The notes: generated by a model not told the origin, from the sequence alone. Positions 40,209-50,051 are shown, counted from the stretch's first letter. The stretch: 64,000 bases of DNA from a gamma proteobacterium HTCC2207 (GCA_000153445.1 CH672396.1:219668-283667); one strand, 5' to 3'. Numbers and translations: made by a program.

Positions 40209-40990
40209 CCGCGCTGGCGAAATACCAGAGAAAGAGTAAACAGCAGTGCTGCGCAGACCACAACTGAGGGGCCTGCTTGGGTGTCGCTATAGTAAGACAT
40301 AGCCAACCCCATCATCACTGTCAGCATGGCAATCAAGCTCGCCATCACCGCCATTTGCTCCGGCGTGCTGCTAACGCGTCGCGCAGTGGCGGCGGGAATG
40401 ATCAACAGCGCTGTAATCAACAGTACCCCGACAATTTTCATCGCAATGGCAATAACCAGGGCGGTTATCAGCATCAGAGCGGTGCGTACCACCGAGGTTT
40501 TAACGCCCTCAACACTGGCCAGTTCCTCGTGCACGGTAATATTGATCAGCGGCTTCCAGAGCCATAACAGCAGCGCGATAACTGTGCCCGCCACAGCATA
40601 GACAACCCAGAGATCATTTTTCGTTACCGCGAGCAGATCGCCAAACAGCAGCGACATCAGGTCGATCCTTACATCCGGCAACAGCGAAATCAGCACTAGG
40701 CCGGTTGCTAAAGCCGAATGCGAGAGAATACCAAGCAATGTATCCAGAGATAAAATGCCGCGCTGTTCTAGATAGACCAGACCCAGAGCAATTAGCATGG
40801 GAATAGCCGTTACGGTGATGCTGATATTAATGCCCAGCAGCACGCCGATGGAAACCCCGAGTAAGGCGGAATGTGCCAGAGTATCGCCAAAATAGGCCAT
40901 ACGTCGCCAGACTACAAAGCAGCCCAGAGGTCCAGCAACTAGGGCAACGCCCAAGCCTGCTAGCAAGGCATAGAGTAGAAAATCAGGCAT
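40205..40990 (-). CDS. znuB: ZnuB, zinc ABC transporter permease
   Basis: 261 residues with about eight membrane helices, of the ABC-3 family (manganese/zinc/iron permeases); the 'GDTLAHSALLGVSIG' coupling motif and 'IPAATARRVS' are typical. ATG 40990 is preferred over a longer frame reaching 41041. It overlaps the end of znuC by 8 bp. With ZnuC and ZnuA it imports zinc. Confidence 0.95.
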   Translation of the reverse strand: MPDFLLYALLAGLGVALVAGPLGCFVVWRRMAYFGDTLAHSALLGVSIGVLLGINISITVTAIPMLIALGLVYLEQRGILSLDTLLGILSHSALATGLVLISLLPDVRIDLMSLLFGDLLAVTKNDLWVVYAVAGTVIALLLWLWKPLINITVHEELASVEGVKTSVVRTALMLITALVIAIAMKIVGVLLITALLIIPAATARRVSSTPEQMAVMASLIAMLTVMMGLAMSYYSDTQAGPSVVVCAALLFTLSLVFRQRG

Positions 40991-41756
40991 GGTTGCAGCC
41001 CTCCCCATGTTGATGCTTGCCCTGTTTATCGAGCACCTCACCGTGAATGCTGTGTTGATGATCGTGCTGATGGGCGTAGATCGCCGTCGTCTGACCGAAG
41101 ATATCTATATAGGCTTGATCTTGCGTAACCTGCTCAGGATTACCCTGACAGCAAATATGCTGATTGAGGCAGATCACATGATCTGTCGCCGACATCACCA
41201 AATGCAGATCATGGGAGACCATCAACACGCCGCAGTTAAGCGATTTGCTGAGATCGGCAATCATTGAGTAAAGCGCGTTTTGCCCGGTGACATCAACCCC
41301 CTGAACTGGCTCATCTAAAACCAGAAAGTTGGGGTTGCGAACGATCGCGCGAGCTAGCAGGGCGCGCTGCATTTCGCCCCCTGACAGTGTTTGAACCGGC
41401 GCCTTTGCCAGGTGACCTATACCGACCCTCTCCAGTGCCTCATGGCAGGCACTATGGGATGTATTGGCCAGCTGCAAAAATCGACAAGTAGAGATTGGCA
41501 GCGTTGGATCTATCGTGATCTTTTGTGGCATATAGCCAATTTGCAGTTCAGAAGACGGTTGCACTGAACCGCTGTCGGGTTTCAAAAGACCGAGAATAAT
41601 TCTGACCAGAGTAGATTTACCGGCGCCGTTTGGGCCAATCAATGTGGTAATCTCACCGCGCATTAACTGCATGGATATATTTTCTAGTACCGGGCGCGAA
41701 CCAAAGGATTTGCTGATCTGTTCGAGTCGAATAAGGGGTTCTGTCATCTTAGGCAT
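40983..41756 (-). CDS. znuC: ZnuC, zinc ABC transporter ATPase
   Basis: 257 residues. Walker A GPNGAGKST, signature LSGGEMQRALLARA, Walker B LVLDEPVQGVD and the switch His are intact. The C-terminal tail (about residues 228-257) is rich in His, a likely metal-binding extension. ATG 41756 overlaps the stop codon of zur by 8 bp, so zur-znuC-znuB is one operon. Confidence 0.96.
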   Translation of the reverse strand: MPKMTEPLIRLEQISKSFGSRPVLENISMQLMRGEITTLIGPNGAGKSTLVRIILGLLKPDSGSVQPSSELQIGYMPQKITIDPTLPISTCRFLQLANTSHSACHEALERVGIGHLAKAPVQTLSGGEMQRALLARAIVRNPNFLVLDEPVQGVDVTGQNALYSMIADLSKSLNCGVLMVSHDLHLVMSATDHVICLNQHICCQGNPEQVTQDQAYIDIFGQTTAIYAHQHDHQHSIHGEVLDKQGKHQHGEGCNHA

Positions 41757-42270
41757 TCTCTGTGGATACAGGTTGTTTTTGGGCTGTCGACTGACTGCAG
41801 TTAGGACAGAGTCCTAAAAGCTCCAAGGTCTGGCTCTGTATGGTAAAATTCGTTTTATCAGAGGTCTTTTGCAACAGGTCATTTAGGCTGTTGTGGGACA
41901 CTTCGGCCGCACTGCCACATTCAGTGCAGATCATAAATAGATTGCTGTGGTCACTGCCGGGAAAGGGGCAGCCGATATAGGCATTGAGTGACGCGATGCG
42001 GTGGATCAGCCCGAGCCCCAGAAGAAACTCAATGGCACGGTAAATAGTCGGCGGGGCTATGGATTTTCCCGTGAGTGCAGCCAGTTGATCCTGCAGCTGG
42101 TAAGCCCCTAGAGGTTTATGGTCCTGCCAGAGGAGTTCCAGTACGGCTTTTCGTGTAGGTGTCAGCCGCGCCTTGTTGGCGGCGCAGAGTTCCTCGGCAC
42201 GGCTCAGCGCAGCGCTGATGCAACGGCTGTGGTCATGGGGCTGATGAACTAGTCGAGAATTGGTCAGCAC
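41749..42270 (-). CDS. zur: Zur, zinc-uptake repressor (Fur family)
   Basis: 173 residues. The winged-helix domain (RLTPTRKAVLELL through APPTIYRAIEFL) is followed by a metal-binding C-terminal domain with the structural zinc cysteines in CTEC and CPNC. The sequence between them has HSN and SDH elements of Fur proteins. The start is GTG 42270. Location with znuCB and a Zur box upstream identifies it as Zur rather than Fur. Confidence 0.95.
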   Translation of the reverse strand: MLTNSRLVHQPHDHSRCISAALSRAEELCAANKARLTPTRKAVLELLWQDHKPLGAYQLQDQLAALTGKSIAPPTIYRAIEFLLGLGLIHRIASLNAYIGCPFPGSDHSNLFMICTECGSAAEVSHNSLNDLLQKTSDKTNFTIQSQTLELLGLCPNCSQSTAQKQPVSTENA

Positions 42271-42314
42271 GGGACGTTTATACCTAGCTAGATAGTGATT
42301 ATAAAATTAAATGC

Positions 42315-42333
42315 AATGTTATAATATAACGTT
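42315..42333. promoter_or_regulatory. Zur box between zur-znuCB and znuA
   Basis: AATGTTATAATATAACGTT is a 19-bp palindrome with one mismatch, centred on 42324, very close to the gammaproteobacterial Zur consensus. It contains TATAAT at 42320-42325, so bound Zur would cover the core promoter and shut off both directions when zinc is plentiful. Confidence 0.88.
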
Positions 42334-42399
42334 ATTTTGGCCCTAGAAACTTTACCTGTGGGCGCTCGAGTTAACAACTAAAACGGTAGTTTTTCGTAA

Positions 42400-43320
42400 A
42401 TGATACATCATAACAGTTTATTGAAGATGGTTTCTCTGTTGAGCCTATTCGCCGCTCAAACAGTCTTGGCTACTGCTCAAATGGACAGGCCTCTGATCAT
42501 CACCACCATCAAACCGCTGGCCATTATTGCCCAGTCTGCTGTTGGCGATCAGGCTCGAGTCGAATATCTTCAGTCGGCAGTCCAGTCAGCCCACGCATTA
42601 TCTCTGCCGGTCTCAGCCCTGAAGAAAATTGATCAGGCAGACTTAATAATCTGGATCGGCGAGATATTTGAATCTCGTGTGGCTAAACCCATGGCCTCAG
42701 TGCCCAGTGACAAGCTTATTACGACTATAGAGCTGCCAATGACTGCGCCAAACGATGTCGTAAATCCGCAAGTCGCCGGAAACCTGCAAGAGGCCGATGA
42801 CTCAGGCGACCACAGTCACTTAAGCCATAATCATAACCACTTAAGTGAAGATCCTCATATCTGGCTAAACCCACAAAATGCCAATCTGATTGCGGCTGAA
42901 ATCCAACGACGCCTAAATCTTCCGCTAAAAGAGATTATTAGCGCCGAACAAATTGCTAGCTTAACGGCTGAACTGGCGCCGCTCCGTGATAAACAGTTCC
43001 TAGTTCATCACGATGCCCTAGGGCATTTCACCGGCACTTTTAAACTCCAGCCTGGGTTTTCGATTCGCGACGCCAGCGGCGCTAGTCAAGGTGTTAGAAG
43101 TCAGTATCGTCTGCGTCAGGAGGCTAAGGCCTCTGCCGCCAGCTGTGTTTTTGTCGAACCCCAATACGCCGATCGAGACGCTAAAATAATCGCCGATGAG
43201 TTATCGCTGCCGGTTGCCTTGATCGATATTCAGGGGCTATATCAAGCTCTGGACGGCAACGCTTATGCTAGTTTTATGCAAACCTTGGCGTCACAGGTAA
43301 AGAGCTGTTTTGACAGGTGA
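42400..43320 (+). CDS. znuA: ZnuA, periplasmic zinc-binding protein
   Basis: 306 residues with an N-terminal signal peptide (about 1-26). It is a cluster A-I metal-binding protein: conserved His in AHALSLP, a His/Asp-rich loop (DHSHLSHNHNH) followed by EDPHIWLNP, and 'VHHDALGHF'. It captures zinc for ZnuCB. Divergent from zur, with the Zur box between them. No strong Shine-Dalgarno is seen before ATG 42400. Confidence 0.94.
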   Translation: MIHHNSLLKMVSLLSLFAAQTVLATAQMDRPLIITTIKPLAIIAQSAVGDQARVEYLQSAVQSAHALSLPVSALKKIDQADLIIWIGEIFESRVAKPMASVPSDKLITTIELPMTAPNDVVNPQVAGNLQEADDSGDHSHLSHNHNHLSEDPHIWLNPQNANLIAAEIQRRLNLPLKEIISAEQIASLTAELAPLRDKQFLVHHDALGHFTGTFKLQPGFSIRDASGASQGVRSQYRLRQEAKASAASCVFVEPQYADRDAKIIADELSLPVALIDIQGLYQALDGNAYASFMQTLASQVKSCFDR

Positions 43321-43387
43321 GTAAGCAGCCTCCCCAATCTATGAAGTATCAACAGGCTGGGGAAAATCCTGTATCCTGACGGCTTCT

Positions 43388-43474
43388 TTATTAGAGCTAT
43401 TAAATTAATAGCGCTATTTGTTTAGTATCGCTGTCTAATTAGTACCGCTATTTTATTTAGTACCACTATCCCAT
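43388..43474. repeat. Five-copy degenerate 17-18 bp tandem repeat upstream of polA
   Basis: Five units begin at 43388, 43405, 43422, 43439 and 43457, each opening with a 13-mer of the form TTAnTAnCGCTAT, for example TTAATAGCGCTAT and TTAGTACCGCTAT. Unit length is 17, 17, 17, 18 and 18 bp. The array ends 20 bp before the polA start codon. It explains the low-complexity look of the gap between znuA and polA. Function unknown. Confidence 0.85.
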
Positions 43475-43494
43475 AAACAACTCTCGTGGAAAAT

Positions 43495-46275
43495 ATGGAC
43501 ACTACTACCCCGCTGATTTTAGTCGATGGCTCTTCCTACCTCTATCGCGCCTATCACGCCCTACCACCCCTGACCAACAGCAAAGGCAAGCCAACCGGTG
43601 CTGTAAAAGGCGTGATCAATATGATGAGGCGTCTGCAGAAAGACTATCCAGATAGCACTCATGTAGTGGTCTTCGATGCCAAGGGCAAAACCTTTCGCGA
43701 TGAAATCTACACTGAATACAAAGCCAATCGACCACCGATGCCGGATGACCTGCGTGAGCAGATCGCGCCAATCCACCAGATTATCGAAGCCATGGGCATG
43801 CCCATGTTGATTATTGACGGGGTAGAGGCCGACGATGTGATTGGCACCCTGGCTGTGCAGGCGACTGCTGCGAAACAGCCGGTGGTTATTTCTACCGGTG
43901 ACAAAGATATAGCTCAGCTGGTAAACGAACATATCACACTTATTAATACCATGAACAATAGCACCATGGACAGGGCAGGGGTGATCGAGAAATTTGGTAT
44001 TCCCCCGGAGCTGATTATTGATTATCTGGCGCTTCTGGGTGACAAGTCGGACAATATTCCCGGCGTGCCCGGTGTAGGTGAAAAGACGGCCCTTGGTCTG
44101 CTTCAAGGCTTAGGGAGTTTGGATGATATTTATGCAAATTTAGATGATGTCGCTGGACTGGCCTTTCGCGGCGCTAAAACCATGTTGCCCAAGTTGCTGG
44201 ACAACAAAGAGCTGGCTTATCTCTCCTATCAGCTTGCGACGATTAAAACTGATGTTGAAATGCCCGTACACCTATCTGAATTGAAGAATGCTGAGCCGGA
44301 CAAGGCAGCATTGCTGAGTCTGTTTAAGCACATGGAGTTTAAAACCTGGATTGACGAAGGTCAGACCAATTCCCAAACCAATTCAAATACCAAGGCAGCG
44401 GCTGCATCCAAGTCGCCGGTTGAGCAAGATGGTTTAGTGGCCGCGCCTGCAGATAAGCCTGCTGTCGTAAAAGATTATCAGATCGTTCTAACCGAACAGG
44501 ATCTGGCAACTTGGATCGAAAAAATAAAGTCTGCCGACCTAGTCGCCGTCGACACAGAGACCACCAGTCTCGACTATATGCGCGCAAAGCTCGTTGGGAT
44601 TTCATTGTCCACAGCGCCAGGGGAAGCCTGTTACATTCCTTTTGCCCACGACTATATGGGCGCGCCAGAGCAGCTTCAGCCCGAGTTTGCGCTTGAGAAG
44701 CTCAAACCCTACTTGGAAGATCCGGCATTCCCCAAAGTGGGCCAAAATCTTAAATACGATATGAGCGTATTAGCTCAGCATGGCATCAGCCTGCGGGGCA
44801 TTACCTTCGATACCATGCTTGAATCCTATGTTCTCGACTCAGTGGCCAGTCGCCACGATATGGATAGCTTAGCGCTCAACTATCTCGGCGAAGAGACGAT
44901 TAAATTTGCCGATGTGGCCGGTAAAGGTGCCGCTCAGTTGACCTTTAATCAGGTTGCCCTTGATCAGGCCGGACCCTATGCGGCAGAAGATGCAGACATT
45001 ACCCTGCGTCTGCATCAAACCCTGTGGCCGCGAGTGGCTGCCGAACCGACACTTACCAAAGTCTTCGAAGAAATAGAGTTGCCACTGGTGCCAGTCTTAT
45101 CGCGCATTGAGCGTACCGGCGCCCTGGTAGATGACACATTATTATTTCAGCAGAGCCAGGAGCTCTCGGCGCGACTGGGCGAGCTGGAAACGGAAGCCTG
45201 GGAATTGGCTGGCCAGCAATTTAATCTCGCCTCGCCAAAACAGCTTGGCGAAATACTGTTTGAAAAACTGCAAATTCCGGTACTGAAGAAAACCGCCAAA
45301 GGGGCGCCTTCCACCAAGGAAGAAGTGCTACAAGAATTGGCGTTGGATTATCCGCTGCCCAAGGTGCTGTTAGAGCATCGCGGTCTGGCGAAATTAAAAT
45401 CCACCTACACCGACAAGTTGCCGACTATGATCAACTCGGTCACCGGGCGCATTCATACTTCATATCATCAGTCGGGAACTGCCACCGGGCGACTCTCCTC
45501 GTCGGATCCCAATTTGCAAAATATTCCCATCCGCAGCGCCGAGGGTCGCCGTGTGCGGCAGGCCTTTGTTGCAGCTCCTGGCTGCAAGCTAGTGGCGGCG
45601 GATTACTCCCAGATCGAATTGCGTATTATGGCGCACCTCTCAGAGGACCCCAGTTTATTGGCCGCCTTTAGTGCCGGCCAAGATATTCACCGGGCCACTG
45701 CCGCGGAAGTCTTTGGTGTCGAGAACGAAGAGGTCACCATCGATCAGCGCCGCAGCGCCAAGGCGATTAACTTCGGTCTTATTTACGGCATGTCAGCCTT
45801 CGGCCTGGCGCGTCAGCTGGGTATTAACCGCAAACAAGCAGCGGAATATATCGAGCTCTACTTCACCCGCTATCCGGGGGTGCAAAACTATATGAATAAT
45901 ATTCGCCACAGTGCTGCGGAACAGGGCTTCGTCGAGACGGTTTTTGGTCGTCGACTGTATTTGCCGGAAATTAATGCCAGCAATGGTATGCGTCGTCAGG
46001 CTGCTGAGCGCACGGCAATTAATGCGCCGATGCAGGGCACCGCTGCCGATATTATTAAACTGGCGATGATCAATGTGCATAACTGGCTCGAAACCAGTGA
46101 CTTAACCAGTAAGATTATTATGCAGGTGCACGATGAATTAGTACTGGAAGTGCCAGAGTCAGAGATGGAAGAAGTTCAAAAAGGCCTTAATGACCTTATG
46201 GAGAGCGCCGCCGAGCTGCTGGTCCCGTTGGTGGTTGATATAGGTGTTGGCGACAACTGGGATGAGGCGCACTAA
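43495..46275 (+). CDS. polA: DNA polymerase I
   Basis: 926 residues, close to the E. coli 928. The N-terminal 5'-3' flap nuclease ([36 protein letters not shown]), proofreading exonuclease with DTETTS and '[13 protein letters not shown]' carboxylates, and polymerase motifs A ([12 protein letters not shown]), B ([14 protein letters not shown]) and C ([10 protein letters not shown]) are all intact. It fills gaps and removes Okazaki primers. ATG 43495 has GTGGA just upstream; an in-frame GTG at 43486 is an alternative. Confidence 0.98.
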   Translation: MDTTTPLILVDGSSYLYRAYHALPPLTNSKGKPTGAVKGVINMMRRLQKDYPDSTHVVVFDAKGKTFRDEIYTEYKANRPPMPDDLREQIAPIHQIIEAMGMPMLIIDGVEADDVIGTLAVQATAAKQPVVISTGDKDIAQLVNEHITLINTMNNSTMDRAGVIEKFGIPPELIIDYLALLGDKSDNIPGVPGVGEKTALGLLQGLGSLDDIYANLDDVAGLAFRGAKTMLPKLLDNKELAYLSYQLATIKTDVEMPVHLSELKNAEPDKAALLSLFKHMEFKTWIDEGQTNSQTNSNTKAAAASKSPVEQDGLVAAPADKPAVVKDYQIVLTEQDLATWIEKIKSADLVAVDTETTSLDYMRAKLVGISLSTAPGEACYIPFAHDYMGAPEQLQPEFALEKLKPYLEDPAFPKVGQNLKYDMSVLAQHGISLRGITFDTMLESYVLDSVASRHDMDSLALNYLGEETIKFADVAGKGAAQLTFNQVALDQAGPYAAEDADITLRLHQTLWPRVAAEPTLTKVFEEIELPLVPVLSRIERTGALVDDTLLFQQSQELSARLGELETEAWELAGQQFNLASPKQLGEILFEKLQIPVLKKTAKGAPSTKEEVLQELALDYPLPKVLLEHRGLAKLKSTYTDKLPTMINSVTGRIHTSYHQSGTATGRLSSSDPNLQNIPIRSAEGRRVRQAFVAAPGCKLVAADYSQIELRIMAHLSEDPSLLAAFSAGQDIHRATAAEVFGVENEEVTIDQRRSAKAINFGLIYGMSAFGLARQLGINRKQAAEYIELYFTRYPGVQNYMNNIRHSAAEQGFVETVFGRRLYLPEINASNGMRRQAAERTAINAPMQGTAADIIKLAMINVHNWLETSDLTSKIIMQVHDELVLEVPESEMEEVQKGLNDLMESAAELLVPLVVDIGVGDNWDEAH

Positions 46276-46399
46276 TCCTTTTTGATGGGTCAGATGCTCA
46301 AAAGGGCGGGTAAAAGAGAGGCTAGCGGTTAGATAAAAAATTATTTTTAACTTATTTTGATAATTTGTGAACTATTTCATTTCAGCCTGTCTTAATTAG

Positions 46400-46506
46400 G
46401 GCAAGACATGATTGCTTACTCTCCCCCAATCTAAGCAACTGCAACGCTGGAACTCCCAAGCAAAGCAACGCAGACCCCGGTTCAACTTTGAGCCGGGGTT
46501 TTTTTT
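46400..46506 (+). ncRNA. Candidate small RNA between polA and engB
   Basis: The 301-bp gap 46276-46576 has no gene but ends in a strong plus-strand intrinsic terminator (46474-46506). Upstream of it is a pyrimidine-rich single-stranded-looking stretch (CTCCCCC at 46421-46427) and two near-copies of AAGCAA..GCAACGC (46433-46447 and 46458-46471). In enterobacteria the sRNA Spot 42 lies exactly between polA and yihA/engB, and Pseudomonas ErsA lies near polA. The 5' end is a guess; a TG-CTTAAT element at 46388-46396 is the best, weak, -10. Confidence 0.6.
46474..46506 (+). terminator. Intrinsic terminator of the candidate sRNA
   Basis: ACCCCGGTTCA (46474-46484) pairs with TGAGCCGGGGT (46489-46499) around a 4-nt loop, with one G-T pair, followed by eight T. 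It is too far (about 200 bp) from the polA stop to be simply its terminator, and its strength supports an independent transcript. Confidence 0.9.
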
Positions 46507-46576
46507 GCCTTGCTTATTTTACAAGGGGGGCGCTTAAAGAGATGCGAGTGTAGTCCTGCAGAGACCGCTGAATTAC

Positions 46577-47215
46577 CTAGACTGTAGCGGGATCAACAAA
46601 GTCTGAGTTGAGCCAATGGGCCAAGACTGACTCCAATTCTGGTAGTCCCTGCTTCTTTAAGGAAGAAAAAGTCTGAACACTCAGTAAGGTGCAGCCAGGG
46701 TCCATATCACGCAGATGCCGCTCAACCATTAACAGAGCATTCTGTCCGGGACCGCGTTTGAGTTTGTCAGACTTGGTCAGCAAGATATGCACCGGCAATC
46801 CAGCCTGCGCTGCCCAGTTGAGCATCTGCAGATCGAACTCTTGCAATGGATGACGAATATCCATAAGCAATACCAAACCAGCAAGGCTTTGTCGCAGCTG
46901 CAGGTATTCGGCTAGGTCTCTGTCCCACTCGCGCTTCATTTCAATGGGCACCTTGGCGTAGCCATATCCGGGCAGATCCACCAAGCGCTTGTCATTGCCT
47001 AGATCGAAGAAGTTAATCAGCTGTGTGCGTCCAGGGGTTTTACTGGTTCGGGCCAGTCCACGGATACGTGTAAGCGTATTAATGGCACTGGATTTACCGG
47101 CATTTGAACGCCCGGCAAAGGCGACTTCACAGCCACTGTCTTCGGGACATTGCTTGATTGAGGGTGCGCTGGTTAGAAATGTAACGCGCTGATAATCGAT
47201 ATGATTTGAATCCAT
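46577..47215 (-). CDS. engB: EngB/YihA/YsxC, ribosome-biogenesis GTPase
   Basis: 212 residues from ATG 47215, near the E. coli 210. G1 [10 protein letters not shown]2/G3 [11 protein letters not shown] and [11 protein letters not shown], and G4 TKSDK are present. EngB is an essential GTPase for 50S subunit assembly. A longer frame to 47359 would run into the cytochrome c4 start and lacks conservation. Placed next to polA, as in E. coli and Pseudomonas. Confidence 0.96.
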   Translation of the reverse strand: MDSNHIDYQRVTFLTSAPSIKQCPEDSGCEVAFAGRSNAGKSSAINTLTRIRGLARTSKTPGRTQLINFFDLGNDKRLVDLPGYGYAKVPIEMKREWDRDLAEYLQLRQSLAGLVLLMDIRHPLQEFDLQMLNWAAQAGLPVHILLTKSDKLKRGPGQNALLMVERHLRDMDPGCTLLSVQTFSSLKKQGLPELESVLAHWLNSDFVDPATV

Positions 47216-47261
47216 GAATATAGGGTCATTATCTCGCTGTAAGAGTTGACGCATATTGGTA

Positions 47262-47267
47262 TATAAT
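47262..47267 (+). promoter_or_regulatory. Probable -10 element of the cytochrome c4 gene
   Basis: A perfect TATAAT, preceded by TGGTA, lies about 90 bp before the cytochrome c4 start. TTGAC occurs at 47246-47250 but is too close to be its -35. Confidence 0.4.
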
Positions 47268-47357
47268 GCGCCGGCTTTAGCCGACATGGCTAGGGTACAG
47301 ATAAAAGTAGTTGCGCGAACGCAACCTATTCTAGCCGATTGCACGAGTTGATTAACC

Positions 47358-47999
47358 ATGAAAAAAAGCTTTTTAACGATTATTTGTCTGGTAGCTACAT
47401 TCGCAGCTACTCAGGTTCTGGCAGCTGGCGATGCTGCAGCAGGAAAAAACAAGGTAGCAATGTGCGCTGGCTGTCATGCAAATGATGGCAATAGCATGGT
47501 TGCTGCCTTCCCTAAGCTGGCCGGCTTGGGTGAGAAATATCTCCACCGTCAACTGCAGGGCATCAAATCTGGTGAGCGCGTGATTGTCGAAATGACCGGT
47601 TTGCTCGACGCTAACTCAGATCAAGACCTGCAAGATATGGCTGCTTTTTATGACAGCCAGCAGCGCACTATTGCGGGCGCTCAAGAAATTTCCCTGATCG
47701 GCTACAGCGACCCTGCCGAAGCCCTAGAGCTGGGTGAAAATCTTTACCGTGCCGGCAATCTTAAGACTGGTGTGCCCTCTTGCACTGGCTGTCACTCACC
47801 AGCTGGAACGGGCAACGGCCCTGCAGGTTATCCTGCGTTGGGTGGTCAGCACGCCGGTTACATCGAGAGCCAATTGCTTAAGTACCAAAGCGGAGAACGT
47901 GCCAGCGGTGCCAATGCCAAAATTATGCAGGGCGTTGCTGAACGACTGAGCAATAAAGAGATTAAAGCAGTAGCCAACTATATCTCTGGACTTAACTGA
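47358..47999 (+). CDS. Dihaem cytochrome c4
   Basis: 213 residues with signal peptide (about 1-22) and two class I cytochrome c domains. Haem-binding motifs are CAGCH at 36-40 and CTGCH at 142-146; '[12 protein letters not shown]'-like and 'MTG' regions could supply axial Met. Cytochrome c4 is a periplasmic electron carrier that donates to terminal oxidases, fitting the caa3 oxidase in this window. Order engB-c4-dsbA matches Pseudomonas. Confidence 0.94.
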   Translation: MKKSFLTIICLVATFAATQVLAAGDAAAGKNKVAMCAGCHANDGNSMVAAFPKLAGLGEKYLHRQLQGIKSGERVIVEMTGLLDANSDQDLQDMAAFYDSQQRTIAGAQEISLIGYSDPAEALELGENLYRAGNLKTGVPSCTGCHSPAGTGNGPAGYPALGGQHAGYIESQLLKYQSGERASGANAKIMQGVAERLSNKEIKAVANYISGLN

Positions 48000-48099
48000 G
48001 TTTTACAGAAGGCTGCGCTCCCTGAGTAATTGCGTCATCGCAGTCTTTATTGGTTTGGGAAAGTCACTAAATAGCTAAATAGTTTTACAGGAGTTTCTT

Positions 48100-48741
48100 A
48101 TGTTGCGACGTGTTTCCAGTTATCTGTTTCTACTGTTTTTGATCCCGGTTTCACTGGGCTGTGCCGCTGAAGACAGCGCATTTAAAGCTGGTGTTGACTA
48201 TGAAGTGCTACCGCAAGCAGTAAGAACAGCGAATTCGTCCAAGATTGAAGTCAATGAAGTATTTGCCTATACCTGCGGCCACTGCTTTAACTTTGAAGCG
48301 GTGCTCGAGCCTTGGTTTGAGACGTTGGCAGCTGATGTTGATGTGCAGCGCACTCCAGCAGTTTGGCAACCAAGCATGGAGCTCTATGCTCGCGCTTACT
48401 ATAGCGCCAGCATGCTCAAGGTTCTCGATAAGGTGCATATGGCGATTTTTGAAGCGATCCACGTGAAGCGTGAAGCTGTTCGTTCGGAGCAGGATTTAGT
48501 GAAATTTTTTGTTGCCGCTGGTGTCAGTGCCGAGAAATTTTCTCAGGTCTTCAACTCCTTTGGCATGAGCAGCATGGTTAACCAAGCTAAAGCTCGGATG
48601 CGCGGTTACCGCACTCAGGGAACACCAGAAATGGTGGTTAATGGCAAATACAGAGTCAGTTCCAGAATGTCTGGAGGCTTTGAGGGCATGATCAAGGTTG
48701 CTAACTACTTGATCGCCAAGGAACGCGCCTCTGCAAACTAA
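48100..48741 (+). CDS. dsbA: DsbA-type periplasmic thiol:disulfide oxidoreductase
   Basis: 213 residues. The signal peptide (about 1-22) ends near a Cys that does not make a good lipobox. The thioredoxin-fold domain has active site CGHC at 59-62 and the cis-Pro loop GTPEMVV. DsbA puts disulfides into secreted proteins. The usual active site is CPHC; Gly at the second position is less common and would alter the redox potential. AGGAG precedes ATG 48100. Confidence 0.92.
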   Translation: MLRRVSSYLFLLFLIPVSLGCAAEDSAFKAGVDYEVLPQAVRTANSSKIEVNEVFAYTCGHCFNFEAVLEPWFETLAADVDVQRTPAVWQPSMELYARAYYSASMLKVLDKVHMAIFEAIHVKREAVRSEQDLVKFFVAAGVSAEKFSQVFNSFGMSSMVNQAKARMRGYRTQGTPEMVVNGKYRVSSRMSGGFEGMIKVANYLIAKERASAN

Positions 48742-48764
48742 GCGCACCTGCAACTCTGGCCCTA

Positions 48765-48802
48765 GATTATTGATCTGGCCTTAATAGTTCAGATCAATAA
48801 TC
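48765..48802. other. Perfect 13-bp inverted repeat downstream of dsbA
   Basis: GATTATTGATCTG (48765-48777) and CAGATCAATAATC (48790-48802) are exact complements around a 12-nt spacer. No T-tract follows, so it is either a factor-dependent transcript end or an operator for the serC region. Confidence 0.6.
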
Positions 48803-48909
48803 ATAATGAGCAAAAGTCCTTTATAGGGCTCCACACTGAAACTACAATTCGCAGATGAAAATCTACCCTTTTCACTAACTTTGATAATCAGAAGAAGTCA
48901 TCGTATTCC

Positions 48910-50025
48910 ATGAAGCCACTTAATAAGCCTGCCAATCCAAATTTTTCATCTGGCCCCTGCTCAAAGCGCCCGGGTTATGATCTCAACAATCTTGATATAG
49001 ATACTCTTGGCCGTTCACACCGTTCCAGCGTCGGCAAGCTCGCGCTCGGTCGTGCCTGCACTGATACAGCAGAGATTCTTGGGTTGCCAGAAGGCTACAG
49101 AGTTGGCGTAGTGCCAGCTTCAGATACCGGCGCCTTTGAGATGATTATGTGGTCTGTACTCGGTGCCCGCCCAGTAGATGTATTTGCCTGGGAATCCTTT
49201 GGTAGCGGCTGGCTCACAGATGCCACAAAGCAGCTCAAATTAGATAACCTCAATAGCTACACCGCCGACTACGGTCAGCTGCCAGATATGACCCAAGCCA
49301 ACCCGGATAATGACACCGTATTTACCTGGAACGGGACTACTGCTGGTGTCAAGCTGCCCAATGCCGACTGGATCAGCGATGAGCGCACGGGTTTGACTAT
49401 CTGCGATGCGACCTCTGCAGTGTTCGCTATGGAGATGCCTTGGGAAAAGCTTGATGTAGTCACCTACAGCTGGCAAAAAGTGCTGGGTGGCGAAGGTGGC
49501 CACGGCATGTTGATACTCAGCCCCCGTGCGGTTGAGCGTCTGGAAAGCTATACCCCAGCCTGGCCTCTGCCAAAGATCTTCCGCCTGACCAAAGGTGGCA
49601 AGCTGATCGAAGGTATTTTCCGCGGCGAGACGATCAATACACCATCGATGCTATGTGTTGCCGACTATCTAGACGCCCTCGACTGGGTGCGCTCGATCGG
49701 TGGCCTGCCAGCGGCTATAGCCAAGTCCAATGCTAATCTCGATGTGATCAATGGCTTTGTCGAGAGTCGCCCCTGGGCGCATTTCTTGGCTCAGGAAGCG
49801 GAACAGATTTCGAATACCAGTGTTTGCTTGACCCTTGATCTTGAAGCCGATCAGGTTAAGCAGATTGTTAAATTGTTAGCCTCAGAGGCTGTTGCCTTCG
49901 ATATAGGGGCTTACCGCGATGCACCGGCGGGACTGCGTATTTGGTGTGGCGCTACGGTTGAGGCATCTGACCTTGACGCGTTGCTGCCATGGCTCGATTG
50001 GGCCTATAGCGAAGTAAGCGCGTAA
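48910..50025 (+). CDS. serC: Phosphoserine aminotransferase, alphaproteobacterial/archaeal-like type
   Basis: 371 residues. The N terminus '[15 protein letters not shown]' and '[11 protein letters not shown]' belong to the SerC subgroup I know from alphaproteobacteria and Methanosarcina, unlike the E. coli form with 'FNFSSGPAMLP'. The PLP lysine is in [14 protein letters not shown]. It transaminates 3-phosphohydroxypyruvate in serine synthesis. serA, the preceding enzyme of the pathway, follows after 74 bp. Confidence 0.93.
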   Translation: MKPLNKPANPNFSSGPCSKRPGYDLNNLDIDTLGRSHRSSVGKLALGRACTDTAEILGLPEGYRVGVVPASDTGAFEMIMWSVLGARPVDVFAWESFGSGWLTDATKQLKLDNLNSYTADYGQLPDMTQANPDNDTVFTWNGTTAGVKLPNADWISDERTGLTICDATSAVFAMEMPWEKLDVVTYSWQKVLGGEGGHGMLILSPRAVERLESYTPAWPLPKIFRLTKGGKLIEGIFRGETINTPSMLCVADYLDALDWVRSIGGLPAAIAKSNANLDVINGFVESRPWAHFLAQEAEQISNTSVCLTLDLEADQVKQIVKLLASEAVAFDIGAYRDAPAGLRIWCGATVEASDLDALLPWLDWAYSEVSA

Positions 50026-50051
50026 ACACTTAGCTTGTAAACACTTAGCCT
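50022..50051. repeat. 15-bp tandem duplication at the serC stop
   Basis: GTAAACACTTAGCTT (50022-50036) is followed immediately by GTAAACACTTAGCCT (50037-50051) and a partial third copy GTAAA. The first copy includes the serC stop codon TAA. Confidence 0.8.

Noticed and set aside
41749-41756. Shorter ZnuC start at the internal ATG (41747)
   Set aside because: Possible, but the upstream ATG gives the usual overlapping-operon arrangement; neither choice changes the function.
43321-43494. CRISPR-like array before polA
   Set aside because: Units are only 17-18 bp, directly abutting and degenerate, without unique spacers; it is a tandem repeat and not CRISPR.
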